Source: GWF2-30-66 sp042576225
Lineage (GTDB): Bacteria > Babelota > Babeliae > Babelales > Vermiphilaceae
Direction: 5' to 3'
DNA: 42,739 nt
Assembly: GCA_042576225.1 (NCBI GenBank)
Contig: JBHPCA010000008.1
Location: forward strand, 1-42,739
The notes under the pieces are model-generated. The model was not told where the DNA came from, did not search any database, and saw only the letters and a program-made list of their open reading frames with translations. The position numbers and the translations under genes were made by a program. Numbering within the stretch: the first letter of the stretch is position 1; each line of letters opens with the position of its first letter. Positions 23,824-32,579 of the stretch are shown in pieces.

Positions 23824-24114
23824 ATGCAATCATTTTATGTCTATATATTGGAATGTAGTGATAGATCATATTATACTGGCCATACAGATAATCTTGAAAC
23901 AAGATTCGAGCAGCATGTATTAAGTGAGACTAATAGTTATACCTCATCTCGCAAACCTCTTAAACTTGTTTATTCGGAAGTATTTGGAGACAGAGATTAC
24001 GCTAAACAAGCAGAAAAACAAATTAAAGGTTGGTCTAGAGCAAAGAAAAAAGCCTTGATAAACCAAGACTTCAATTTACTTAGAGAGCTTTCAAAAAGTA
24101 AATCAAAAAAATAA
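23824..24114 (+). CDS. GIY-YIG family endonuclease (UPF0213/YhbQ-like)
   Basis: 96 residues from the ATG at 23824, which has AAGGAAGAGG directly upstream; an in-frame ATG at 23776 would add 16 residues but has no ribosome site. Motifs are YVYIL (5-9), YYTGHT (16-21, the YIG half), R27, H31 and the metal-binding Glu E64 in 'AEKQIKGW'. This is the compact single-domain form of the GIY-YIG nuclease fold, without a visible DNA-recognition domain. Family members cut DNA in repair or mobility contexts. Its position between inverted REP-type ends suggests a role in spread of the element, which is inference. Confidence 0.85.
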   Translation: MQSFYVYILECSDRSYYTGHTDNLETRFEQHVLSETNSYTSSRKPLKLVYSEVFGDRDYAKQAEKQIKGWSRAKKKALINQDFNLLRELSKSKSKK

Positions 24115-24124
24115 ATTTGTTATA

Positions 24125-24161
24125 GATCAAAAGTAACTCAAATGAAGGTAAGATAGAAGCC
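24125..24161 (+). repeat. Right copy of the 37-nt direct repeat flanking the nuclease gene
   Basis: Begins 11 nt after the nuclease stop codon. See the left copy at 23667-23703 for the comparison. Confidence 0.6.
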
Positions 24162-24192
24162 CAAAGAGATACACCACATAAAAGATTATTAT

Positions 24193-24254
24193 AAGGAGCA
24201 CCCTTCGTCAGGCTCAGGGACGACGGATGGGAGGCCGTCTTGCATAATGTTTAA
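24193..24254 (-). repeat. Right terminal inverted repeat of the GIY-YIG element
   Basis: The reverse complement reads through CCCTGAGCCTGACGAAGGGT and matches the left end over its whole length. The stretch 24255-24398 beyond it shows no gene. Confidence 0.8.
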
Positions 24255-24398
24255 TATATTTACTCTAAAAGGTACCGATACAAATAAATCAGAAAAAACG
24301 AGAGAGAAAAGATGTTTCTCTTAGAATATTCTTGCAGAAACAATTTGTTAAATTTTTATTCTACGATTGGTATTAAAATAGATTCTTTATAGTATTCA

Positions 24399-24434
24399 AA
24401 AAAAGTATATAAATCTAGATTTATATACTTTTTT
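24399..24434 (-). terminator. Terminator at the stop codon of the ankyrin-RING gene
   Basis: A perfect 36-nt palindrome centred on TCTAGA, with A and T runs at its two ends (AAAAAAGTATATAAATCT and its complement). It touches the TAA stop at 24433-24435, so it ends the two-gene minus-strand unit. The stem is AT-rich and therefore weaker than the others. Confidence 0.7.
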
Positions 24435-25989
24435 ACCAAGAAAACCTCTTCTTCTTTAATTTTATCATTTTTTTCAACTTACGTTTTTTCTTAGGCTTAC
24501 GAAGATTTTCGTCTTCAGCCTTTGCGAGAATATCCAAAATCTTCACCATTCTTTCATGAAAACCACTAACTTGGCCTTCCAGAAACTTTATTTGCTGCCC
24601 TTTTCCTGTTTGTTTCTTTAAACTCTCAATGCGCTTTTTAAAAATCTTTTTTTGAGATTCAAGATTTTTAAGCTCCACCTTAAGTTTTTTAACTTTTTCT
24701 TTTGACTCTATTTTCTCTTCTTTTTTTATTTTAAGCTTTTTGGGCTTTTTAGGTTTTTGTTGCTCTAGCAATTTCTTTGCGCCTTTCAATCGCTCCAATT
24801 TTTCTACGCCTTCTATTTTTCCTCGGCAAATAGGGCATAGCCCAGTTGCTTCGTAAGCACCAATAAAACAAGGCTTGGCTTTTGCATCAGGATTATTGCG
24901 ATGAATTGTATGCCCACAAGGAGAAAAAACAAGTGTGTTTTTCAAATCAAGCTTACTTTGGCATGCAGGACAAACATCCAAATAAACTTTTTTTATGTTT
25001 AAAGGTTTTTTTCGATTTTCCATATCTCTAAGCATTTTCTTTGTTTCTTCAATCCGCCAAAACTTACGTAAAACCTCTTGAATATTAGTTTTTCTGGTAA
25101 AAGATACTAAGCCCTCATCAATTTTTTTGGCAAGACTATCCGGACTATCTTGGTCAAAATTTTTCATATAAATATCAGCACCATTTTCAATCAAAATTTT
25201 TGCAATCTTGTAAACACTTGGATACTCTTTTTTCAAATCTATAACATCTGCATTGTAATCAAAACTTGTTATCCCCTTTTTTCTTTCATACTCCATTTCT
25301 TTTTTTCTATCTATCTTACGTCTTTCATTAAATAAATGGAGAAGTTTGTGCAAAGGAGTATCTAAATATTCATCTTTCACATTAATTATGTCTTTTATTA
25401 AATCTTTATATTTTTTAGAAAAAGTAATAATCTTCTGCAAATCACACTCTAAAACACAATCTAAAAAAGCATATGCCAGGGCTATCTCAAATACCACATT
25501 ATTTGGTTTATTCTTTAACATACCAAATATATAATCTTTTGGAGGAAGAAACACCCCACTAGAAATAAAATGTCTCGCTATTAATTTTTTGTTACCCTCT
25601 AAAACAATTCCCCAGGGCCATTCTCCCTCTGGGCCTATCATCATATGCCAAAATATAAAATCAATATTCAAATCTCTATGGGTTCTTTCTAGCTCTTTAA
25701 TTTTCTTTAAATCTCCCTTCTGGCAAGCCTCTAAAAAAGCAATAAAGCCTATCGCAAAATTTCTAATCTTTTTACTTTTTGATTTTTTCATTAGATCTAT
25801 GAGCTTGTTTGTCATCTTTGTTGGGGGAAGAATTGCCTTTATAAAAGAATTATAGTCTCCCTCTCTAATAGCATTCTCAAGCAATTTATATCGCTCCAAT
25901 TTGGGCTCAGGCTTTGGCTTCATCAAAAAAATAGTATTTGAAAAAAATAGACATAACGCTATCAAAAACAATTTTATAACTTTTCCCAT
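24433..25989 (-). CDS. Exported ankyrin/RING-like protein with coiled-coil tail
   Basis: 518 residues. A signal peptide (about 3-22) is followed by a helical ankyrin-like region (about 33-310; clearest at 207-218 'EYLDTPLHKLLH' and 255-275 'YPSVYKIAKILIENGADIYMK'), a RING-like zinc cluster (C340, C343, C358, H360, H363, C374, C385, C388), a Lys/Glu coiled coil (about 395-460) and a basic tail ending KKKRFSW. The spacing H363-x10-C374 is longer than in standard RING fingers. Substrate binding through ankyrin repeats plus a RING is a plausible E3 ligase layout aimed at a host protein, which is inference. Residues 450-485 (KKRIESLKKQTGK...) match the tail of the protein encoded just upstream (26079-28256). 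GAGGGGG precedes the ATG. Confidence 0.72.
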   Translation of the reverse strand: MGKVIKLFLIALCLFFSNTIFLMKPKPEPKLERYKLLENAIREGDYNSFIKAILPPTKMTNKLIDLMKKSKSKKIRNFAIGFIAFLEACQKGDLKKIKELERTHRDLNIDFIFWHMMIGPEGEWPWGIVLEGNKKLIARHFISSGVFLPPKDYIFGMLKNKPNNVVFEIALAYAFLDCVLECDLQKIITFSKKYKDLIKDIINVKDEYLDTPLHKLLHLFNERRKIDRKKEMEYERKKGITSFDYNADVIDLKKEYPSVYKIAKILIENGADIYMKNFDQDSPDSLAKKIDEGLVSFTRKTNIQEVLRKFWRIEETKKMLRDMENRKKPLNIKKVYLDVCPACQSKLDLKNTLVFSPCGHTIHRNNPDAKAKPCFIGAYEATGLCPICRGKIEGVEKLERLKGAKKLLEQQKPKKPKKLKIKKEEKIESKEKVKKLKVELKNLESQKKIFKKRIESLKKQTGKGQQIKFLEGQVSGFHERMVKILDILAKAEDENLRKPKKKRKLKKMIKLKKKRFSW

Positions 25990-26078
25990 AATTCCCCCTC
26001 AAAATTGGCTTTTGGTTATTTTCACTTTTTGGACTTCTTACAAAGCCTCTTTACCATTTGCTCAACGCTCATTTTCTT

Positions 26079-28256
26079 TTATTCTTTTAACTCCTTTTTA
26101 ATTTTACGAATCTCTTTCTCTTTAGATCTTATTTCAACATCAACAATTCTCTCTTTTAAATTTCCTATTTTATCTTTAAGCAACAGTTGATGTAGACGCT
26201 TCCCTTTTTGTTTCTTTAACTTCTCAATCCGCTTCTTCAAGTAATTCATCTTGGCTTTAAGCACTAGAGGCAATTTGCCTTTTAGTAAATCAAAATGTAT
26301 GTTCAAAGCATTTTCTAAAGTGATTTCATTTTCTATGCCTCCGGTTGCTTCAACATAACCTTCTTCGGAGGGCTCAATTTTATTTAGTTCTTGTATTAAA
26401 GTGTTTTTGCAATCTTCAGGACTAATATTATGGATAACTTTTATTTTACGATACAAATTATCACATTCAATCTTTTTATGTTTTCCATTAATTGTAAACC
26501 AAAAATTAACAGTTAACTTTCCCATCTCTCTACGTATTATTTTTTTATTTGGCAACTCAATTTTTACCAAAACTTCCCGAAAAGATGTTTTTGCATAACA
26601 ATTTTTTAGTTCAAGTTTTTGATTCTCATTATCCTTTGATAGATTTTTTGGATACAATATTCCCGATTTATTATAATTCTTACAAGTAAGATCTCCAATT
26701 AAAAACAATTTATTTGATCTTATATGTAATTTGCCAAACATATCTTTTATTAGTAAAGACAAAGGTATATTTTTTGCAACAAGCTTTTTTATAAAATGAT
26801 AAGCATCTCCGGGAAACATTGAAACTAAAACTGGAGGCTTTTCTCCATATATCTCAATAGGAAGCATAACCAGCGTTGGATACAGCAAAATTGCTTCTTT
26901 ATTCACAATATTTATAGGTAAACGAGATATTTTTATTCTTGATGGTCGCTTTTTTTTCTCTTTTAATTTTATTTTCTCGTCTTCCCTAAACTCTTTTAAC
27001 TCATGCGCAATCAAATATGGATACGTTATTATTGTAATTTTATCATCAACATTAACTGGTCTGAAAAATTTACGTACACCAGGAAAACGAACTAGGGTTG
27101 TATTTTGCAATATGGGTTCTGCAATACAACCAACTATATTCTCTAAGCCTAATTTACTTTCCCTCAATAAACGATCTTCTTCTGTGCTAAACAGCAATGT
27201 GCAAATCCCTTCAAAAAATTTATTAAAACTAAATTTTTCATATAAAAGCCTCTTCAAAAAATTAACCTCTACATCTGAAACAACCCCTAAAGCTATGGGA
27301 AATTTAATATCAACTTCCTCGTAAACTTTTTTACTTTCTCTTGCTACAGCTTTAAATGCTTTCTCTATATTAAGACCAGCGGCAAAGCAAGAGTTTACAA
27401 ATAAAAAATTACAATTTATTTTCGGCAAAAAATTACCTACTAAACATGCATACTGCTTTGGTCTAAGCTGCGCAATAACAGACTCTTCTTTGAAATCCCC
27501 ATGCCCCATCAAATATATTATTTTTGGCCTATTAATTTTTTTAATTTGAAAAATTTTTTCCAATGAATCCACTTTTACGTAACCGTACACACCTTCAAAT
27601 TCTTTTACCAGCGCATCTTTTTTTATTTTGGTGAGATTTCTAGCATCTAAATCGTAATTACTCAGACTAAATTTTTTATTATTTTTATTAACAAAAACTA
27701 CAAATTTTTTATCTTTTGTTTTGTAAACAGAAAAATTTTCATCCTTGATACTAGCAAGCAACCTCTTCAACATTTTACACTCTTTTATCTTAGACTTATA
27801 TTCTTTTATTTTTATCTCTATCTTTAAAATCTCTATCTTGTTTTTTCCTTGTTGTTGATAGCGCTTTTCCATTTTCGTAAAATCAAAGATCCCTTCTTCA
27901 TGTCTTTTTATTTCATAATCAATATCTTCTTCCTTTTCATTAAATATGTTCCCAATAATATAAGCGAGAGAGCTACTTGCGATAACAACATCGACCTTCT
28001 GAATCAAAGTTTTAATAAGAACCAAAGAGACTGCCCCAAGTTCCCTTGTTCCAAATTCCCTTTTTTTTAAAAAAGAAATTAATTCGGTACCTTCTTTAAT
28101 TAAAATATCATCGCCTATTTTCTTTCCTAAAGAATTTTCCAGAAAAATTCCAACATTTACAACATCTTTAGAAATATCTTGTTTCATACCCACCATGTGA
28201 GAAGATAAAAAAATAAATAAAAGGGCAACTATTACTAGACTTTTTTTTAGATTCAT
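26079..28256 (-). CDS. Exported protein with caspase-like (clan CD) cysteine peptidase signature
   Basis: 725 residues. A signal peptide (about 5-22) is followed by a helical region with a coiled coil (about 105-165). Then comes a segment with 'KIIYLMGHGDF' (245-255) and, 38 residues on from H252, 'FLFVNSCFAAGLN' (284-296). A His in a hydrophobic-strand-G-H-G context followed by a Cys in strand-SC-AAG is the catalytic pattern of clan CD peptidases (caspase, CHAT, clostripain, gingipain); H252 and C290 would be the dyad. The remaining about 420 residues are unassigned beta/alpha sequence. The C-terminus (674-710, KKRIEKLKKQKGK...) resembles the tail of the next gene's product. A GGGGGCGGGAA site lies just before the ATG. 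It is the first gene of a two-gene unit, 89 nt before the ankyrin-RING gene. The peptidase call is motif-level only. Confidence 0.55.
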   Translation of the reverse strand: MNLKKSLVIVALLFIFLSSHMVGMKQDISKDVVNVGIFLENSLGKKIGDDILIKEGTELISFLKKREFGTRELGAVSLVLIKTLIQKVDVVIASSSLAYIIGNIFNEKEEDIDYEIKRHEEGIFDFTKMEKRYQQQGKNKIEILKIEIKIKEYKSKIKECKMLKRLLASIKDENFSVYKTKDKKFVVFVNKNNKKFSLSNYDLDARNLTKIKKDALVKEFEGVYGYVKVDSLEKIFQIKKINRPKIIYLMGHGDFKEESVIAQLRPKQYACLVGNFLPKINCNFLFVNSCFAAGLNIEKAFKAVARESKKVYEEVDIKFPIALGVVSDVEVNFLKRLLYEKFSFNKFFEGICTLLFSTEEDRLLRESKLGLENIVGCIAEPILQNTTLVRFPGVRKFFRPVNVDDKITIITYPYLIAHELKEFREDEKIKLKEKKKRPSRIKISRLPINIVNKEAILLYPTLVMLPIEIYGEKPPVLVSMFPGDAYHFIKKLVAKNIPLSLLIKDMFGKLHIRSNKLFLIGDLTCKNYNKSGILYPKNLSKDNENQKLELKNCYAKTSFREVLVKIELPNKKIIRREMGKLTVNFWFTINGKHKKIECDNLYRKIKVIHNISPEDCKNTLIQELNKIEPSEEGYVEATGGIENEITLENALNIHFDLLKGKLPLVLKAKMNYLKKRIEKLKKQKGKRLHQLLLKDKIGNLKERIVDVEIRSKEKEIRKIKKELKE

Positions 28257-28379
28257 ATTCCCGCCCCCTAAAAACAGAAAATCTGACTAATTATATTCAT
28301 TCCTAGTATACCAAGAACAAAAGAAAAATACAAGTAGTTAGGAAAACACGCAAAAAGCCATAATAATAATACTTATTTG

Positions 28380-28724
28380 TTATCTTTGTTTTTTGAATTC
28401 TTCGTGCCTGCCACGGACTTTTCTGTCATCTACACGCTTTTTTGCCTCTTCATGCAGCTCTTTGTACATAACATCTATTACCCTGTCAAGTGTATGATAA
28501 AAGTCGGTCCCCTCATAATTAGATATTCTATCATAATTGGGTGATTTTATTCGCAACTCTATCTTGTGATGTGAGTGTACATGTGACGGCTCAAAAACCA
28601 AGTCTATGTAGACCGGAGTCCTTTCGTTTTTCAAAAATTCTTCTACTCTGCTCAATTGCTGATTTGCATAGTCTTCTAATACTGAAGAATGCTCCATTCT
28701 TTTAAACGTTATTCTTTTGTGCAT
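28380..28724 (-). CDS. hpf: Ribosome hibernation promoting factor (HPF/RaiA family)
   Basis: 114 residues, the short-form length. The S30AE pattern is visible: 'ITFKRMEHSSVLEDYANQQL', then a beta strand 'VYIDLVFEPS', a His-rich turn, 'HKIELRIKSP', and a final helix 'DVMYKELHEEAKKR'. Such proteins bind the 30S decoding region in stationary phase and block or dimerise idle ribosomes. The lineage appears to lack the long form's C-terminal dimerisation domain. GGGGAGA lies before the ATG. It is the last housekeeping gene of the minus-strand block that begins with rpsB. Confidence 0.85.
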   Translation of the reverse strand: MHKRITFKRMEHSSVLEDYANQQLSRVEEFLKNERTPVYIDLVFEPSHVHSHHKIELRIKSPNYDRISNYEGTDFYHTLDRVIDVMYKELHEEAKKRVDDRKVRGRHEEFKKQR

Positions 28725-28888
28725 CTTTTGTCTCCCCTATTTAAAATCTATTAAACTTAGATTTGTATTTCTTTAATAGTTATTAAAAGTTTATAGATCT
28801 GGGGTGAAATAAGTAAATAGTTGAGCAAAATTACAAAAAATACCTGGGAAAACCGTGAAAACCCAAAACTAGCTCAAAAGATTTAAAC

Positions 28889-30208
28889 TTATCCCTTTTT
28901 GCGCACTATAAATTTAATAGGCACACCCTTAAGGTCATATTTTTTACGCAACAAATTATCAAAATAACCAAGTTGACTTGAGCCAAACCACTCAGGAACA
29001 TTTGCTATAACAAGCAACGCTATAGGTGCTGTTCCAATCTGTTTAACTGCACGCACAGCCAACATCATTGTCTTATGATATAATGGCTTTCTGTATAGTG
29101 CTTCTTTGAAAAAAAGCGTTAGCTCGTCATTAGAAAATCTTTGAGAATATCGTTCCCATACTTTGTCTATTTTTGTAAGAACCTTGCCAACATTTTTGCC
29201 CGATTTGCAAGAAATATTCATAGTCTCAATTTTTTTTATAAGATACTTGTACGGCTCTAAATTAAATTTTAATTTTTCTTGAATCTCTTCGGTCACTAAA
29301 TCCTGCTTATTAAATAAAATAATTAGGGCTTTGTAATTATCAAATGCATAAAAAGCAAGCTTTAACTCTTGATCAGACAATCTCCCCTCAGATGCATCTA
29401 CAAGCAACAAAACCACATTTGCATCTTTCAAAGCTTTAAAAGAGGTTTTGACCATAAATTTCTCTAAATCTTCCTCAACAGCTCGTTTACGCCTTACCCC
29501 TGCGGTATCTGTTATTTGAATGTCACCTTTATAGAATTTTATTTTTTCTTTTATCGGCTCTCTTGTTGTACCCGGCACTTCAGAAACTATCGCCCTTTCT
29601 TGCTGCAATAACGCATTTAACAAAGAAGATTTGCCAACGTTTGGCTTACCAAGCAACACAACTTTACACACATCTTCTTGCTGCTCATCTTGAACTACTT
29701 TTTCTTTAGGAATAGAATCTGCTATAGCATCAAGCAACGGTGAGATTGATCTGCCATGCTGCGCCGAAAGAGCAAACAGATCTTTATGGCCCAATTGATC
29801 AAACTGATACTGATTTTCTTCTGCTTTTTGACTATCTATCTTGTTTATAACAAGAAAAACTTTTTTTCCAATTTTATGTAATAACTTAGAAATCTCTGCA
29901 TCTTCCTGCACAACACCTATCTTTCCATCACACACAAAAATAACTAAGTCCGCCTCTTTAACCAACTCTAAAGCCCGTTGGCGAACTTCCTCTAAAATAG
30001 GATCTTTAGTCTTTCTGAGACTAACCCCACCAGTGTCTATTAACTCAAAACATTTATTTTGCCAACAAACTTCATCTGTAATAAAATCTCGGGTCACCCC
30101 AGGGTAATCAAATGTTATACTTTTAACTTGCGTTGAAAGACGGTTAAAAAGGGTAGACTTGCCTACGTTTACACGCCCAACAATAACAACTTTACTTAAC
30201 TTACTCAT
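28889..30208 (-). CDS. der: Ribosome biogenesis GTPase Der (EngA)
   Basis: 439 residues with two tandem GTPase domains and a C-terminal KH-like domain, the defining architecture of Der. First G1 GRVNVGKS (11-18) and DTGG (58-61). Second G1 GKPNVGKS (187-194), DTAGVRRK (234-241) and NKQD (300-303). The C-terminal part includes 'VPIKFIVRKKG', the usual ending. Der acts in 50S subunit assembly. It lies 83 nt after dnaX and 164 nt before hpf on the same strand. Confidence 0.97.
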   Translation of the reverse strand: MSKLSKVVIVGRVNVGKSTLFNRLSTQVKSITFDYPGVTRDFITDEVCWQNKCFELIDTGGVSLRKTKDPILEEVRQRALELVKEADLVIFVCDGKIGVVQEDAEISKLLHKIGKKVFLVINKIDSQKAEENQYQFDQLGHKDLFALSAQHGRSISPLLDAIADSIPKEKVVQDEQQEDVCKVVLLGKPNVGKSSLLNALLQQERAIVSEVPGTTREPIKEKIKFYKGDIQITDTAGVRRKRAVEEDLEKFMVKTSFKALKDANVVLLLVDASEGRLSDQELKLAFYAFDNYKALIILFNKQDLVTEEIQEKLKFNLEPYKYLIKKIETMNISCKSGKNVGKVLTKIDKVWERYSQRFSNDELTLFFKEALYRKPLYHKTMMLAVRAVKQIGTAPIALLVIANVPEWFGSSQLGYFDNLLRKKYDLKGVPIKFIVRKKG

Positions 30209-30291
30209 GAAACTTACTCTTTTAATTTAATTTATTATTTTTAATGTAACTTGCCCCTTTTTCACACTCACTTGGCAACACCCATTCACAT

Positions 30292-32238
30292 TTAATTTTC
30301 TTGAACTTCTCTCACAGTACCTGAGAAATATTTTAAAAGAGTATTGGCTTTTTTCCAAGAAGAAACATCAGAAACATCAATAAGTTTGCCAGAATTCAAT
30401 GACCCAGATGCGCCAGCACTTCTGTTGTACGCCCTATTTGTTTTATTTCTTCCACTGGAGGCCGGCTTATAAGATCTTGCATTACTCTTTTTAAAACTCG
30501 CATAATCTTGAGGATAACTACCAGCACCATTTCTTGTAACATTGCTTGTACTGTTTTGCCCAACCTGGTTTTTTGGTTTTTCTATTCTTTTATTACTACT
30601 ATATTTACTCACTTTACCAAGCGCATCACCAGTAAAAAGAGGCTTAAAATTAATGTCTCTTGCATACGCTTGCTGTAAAATTGGCAACCATAAACGCTCT
30701 GTCTCTTTTAAAGAATCTTTAAAAAAAGAGAACTGCTTAGAAAACGTAACCTCTAAATCCCCACACGCACTATCGAATTTTAAAACCTCACCATTTCTAA
30801 AAATCGAACTAAGTAACGGATCTTCTAGCTTTACTAACGATGATAAAAACAGATCCCAGTTTGAATTACCATCTTGGCTTTTTACGCTGACAACTGTGCT
30901 ATCACCTGCATTACTTGCTGCCTTATTAGCTCCGCTACTGACCACACTATCTACCAGGCTACCACCCGTCTTTTCCATACTGCCCGAAACACGCTCATCC
31001 TGCCTGAGGGCCTCTTCCTCTTCTATTTCTACATACTCCTCTTGAACATCCTCATCTTCTGACGGCATAGCTTTATTTGGCGCTGAAGAAGCACCAGATT
31101 TATTTGAAACATCATTTTTTTTGGCCATCTGTATCAAAATCATTTCAAGCAGTGAATGCTTTTCTGTAGTTTTTATAAAAACACTCTCGTTTTCATAAAA
31201 AAGTTGCATAATGTAATGCAATCTTGCCCAAGAAGTTTTTTCCACCAGTTTGTGTATTTTTTGAAGATACTGCTGCCAACTGTTTGGCAAAACGCCATGC
31301 TTTACCCAAATAGCAGCTCTGGTTATATCTATTATCTTTTTCCACAAATACTGCGGTGAGAATGTATCGTATTTTAAATCTTTCAGATATTGCAACACCT
31401 CTTGGGGTCCACAGGTTATCAAGCGCTCAAAAAGCTGCAATAAGCTCTCATCATCAATATGACCCAAAACATTTTGAACCGAATTTTTGGTAACCGCGCC
31501 AGAAGAAAATCTTACCTGCTCTAAAATATTTAAAGAGTCCCTTACAGAGCCCTGTGCCTCAGCTGCAATAATGCCAAGCCCTGTAGAATCATGAGATATC
31601 TTTTCCTCTTTAGATACATGCTTTAAATGTTTGACCAGCGCGTCATGCGCCACCGACTTGAAAAACAACTGAAAACATCGAGACCTAACTGTCTCAATTA
31701 TTTTTTGAGGGTTTGTCGTTGCCAACACGAAAAGTACTGATGATGGCGGCTCTTCCAATATTTTTAAAAACGCATTAAACGCAGCTTTACTCAACATATG
31801 TGCTTCATCAATCAAATAAATCTTTTTGTTACCCATTAACGGCATAAATGACGAAGACTCTATGATCTGCCTCACATTATCAACACCAGTATGTGACGCA
31901 GCATCTATCTCTATAAAATCTGGATGATTTCCTGTCAACATAGATTTGCAAGATGCGCACTCTAAACAAGGTACAGAGCAAGCCTTTGGATTTTTTTGAA
32001 ATTTTGACAAATTAGCACAGTTTATTGCTGATGCAAAAACTCTGGCAGTAGACGTTTTTCCGCAACCACGTTGCCCAGAAAATAAATAGACTGGGAAAAA
32101 CTGGTTCAGATACAAACTATTTTTGAGCATTCGAACAGATAGCTCTTGTCCAACTATTTGCTCAAAGCTCTTAGACCTCCATTTTCTAGTAAGATTTAGA
32201 TTCATCTTCTCAGCACTCATCTGATTATTCTCACGCAC
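30292..32238 (-). CDS. dnaX: DNA polymerase III subunit gamma/tau
   Basis: 648 residues. The AAA+ clamp-loader ATPase has Walker A SGQRGCGKTS, a zinc module with C87, C91, C94 and C97, Walker B 'YLIDEAHML' (141-149) and the SRC motif (186-188). The domain III collar follows. A Ser/Asn/Gly/Glu-rich linker and a tau-like C-terminal region follow from about residue 380. The frame opens at a GTG (32238); ATG codons at 32220 and 32205 are possible starts and none has a convincing ribosome site. No slippery A-run typical of the gamma frameshift was recognised. It loads the sliding clamp and couples the polymerases. Confidence 0.95.
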   Translation of the reverse strand: MRENNQMSAEKMNLNLTRKWRSKSFEQIVGQELSVRMLKNSLYLNQFFPVYLFSGQRGCGKTSTARVFASAINCANLSKFQKNPKACSVPCLECASCKSMLTGNHPDFIEIDAASHTGVDNVRQIIESSSFMPLMGNKKIYLIDEAHMLSKAAFNAFLKILEEPPSSVLFVLATTNPQKIIETVRSRCFQLFFKSVAHDALVKHLKHVSKEEKISHDSTGLGIIAAEAQGSVRDSLNILEQVRFSSGAVTKNSVQNVLGHIDDESLLQLFERLITCGPQEVLQYLKDLKYDTFSPQYLWKKIIDITRAAIWVKHGVLPNSWQQYLQKIHKLVEKTSWARLHYIMQLFYENESVFIKTTEKHSLLEMILIQMAKKNDVSNKSGASSAPNKAMPSEDEDVQEEYVEIEEEEALRQDERVSGSMEKTGGSLVDSVVSSGANKAASNAGDSTVVSVKSQDGNSNWDLFLSSLVKLEDPLLSSIFRNGEVLKFDSACGDLEVTFSKQFSFFKDSLKETERLWLPILQQAYARDINFKPLFTGDALGKVSKYSSNKRIEKPKNQVGQNSTSNVTRNGAGSYPQDYASFKKSNARSYKPASSGRNKTNRAYNRSAGASGSLNSGKLIDVSDVSSWKKANTLLKYFSGTVREVQEN

Positions 32239-32264
32239 TTACTAAAAGGTCTTTAGGGTTTTTA

Positions 32265-32290
32265 TCCGCCGTCGCTAAAGCTATGGCGGA
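32265..32290. repeat. Palindromic repeat, second family, upstream of dnaX
   Basis: TCCGCCGT (32265-32272) pairs with ATGGCGGA (32283-32290) around CGCTAAAGCT, with one G-T. It lies between dnaX and the SRP RNA gene. It resembles the TCCGCC-type repeats at 32498-32580. Confidence 0.65.
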
Positions 32291-32365
32291 CGCTCTACCT
32301 TTCATCCCTGAACAAAAAATACAGGTCTTCAGATAAAAGCGAAATCATACAAATTAATAAATACA

Positions 32366-32448
32366 GGGAAGTAAATACAAGAACAAATCACTCTTGCTGC
32401 TTCCTTTCGGACCTGACAAATTAAGCAACGATCCTTTATTTACTTCCC
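32366..32448 (-). ncRNA. ffs: Signal recognition particle 4.5S-type RNA
   Basis: The minus strand contains GTCAGGTCCGAAAGGAAGCA GC, the near-invariant SRP RNA apical loop (GGUC-tetraloop and asymmetric loop that bind Ffh). The ends pair perfectly: GGGAAGUAAAUA at the 5' side with UAUUUACUUCCC at the 3' side. The RNA would be about 83 nt, a short bacterial form without the Alu domain. It lies between dnaX and tRNA-Ser on the same strand. Boundaries were set from the terminal stem. Confidence 0.93.
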
Positions 32449-32551
32449 ATATTTTTATGTCAACTTATGTTCAAAACTTAAGGCCGCGCCACCCATGAAC
32501 TTCCTCCTTCGCTCGTACCGAGCTTCGGCGGACAAGTGGCGTAGATGGCTT

Positions 32552-32579
32552 GCCATCCGTAGCCTTGGCGTAGGATGGC
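32552..32579. repeat. Palindromic repeat overlapping the 3' end of tRNA-Ser
   Basis: GCCATCC (32552-32558) and GGATGGC (32573-32579) form a 7-bp stem around GTAGCCTTGGCGTA. The right arm includes positions 32576-32579, which encode the discriminator G and CCA of tRNA-Ser on the minus strand. A further hairpin GCTCG/CGAGC lies at 32511-32523. Together 32498-32580 appears to be repeat DNA of the second REP-like family. Confidence 0.65.

Larger units (their letters stand above)
23574..24254. mobile_element. 681-bp element with 62-bp terminal inverted repeats and a GIY-YIG nuclease gene
   Basis: The ends 23574-23635 and 24193-24254 are inverted copies (reading TTAAACAT...GCAAG...GGC(C)TCCC...CCGTCCCTGAGC, then GACGAAGGGTGCTCCTT towards the inside) with about a dozen differences. 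A second, direct repeat pair lies just inside (23667-23703 and 24125-24161). The only gene in the element is a GIY-YIG endonuclease (23824-24114). The compact design resembles a nuclease-driven mobile unit. No target-site duplication is obvious at the edges. Confidence 0.6.

Noticed and set aside
23574..24254. CRISPR or toxin-antitoxin interpretation of the repeat pairs around the small nuclease gene
   Set aside because: Only two copies of each repeat, no spacers of even length, and no second small gene; terminal inverted repeats explain the structure better.
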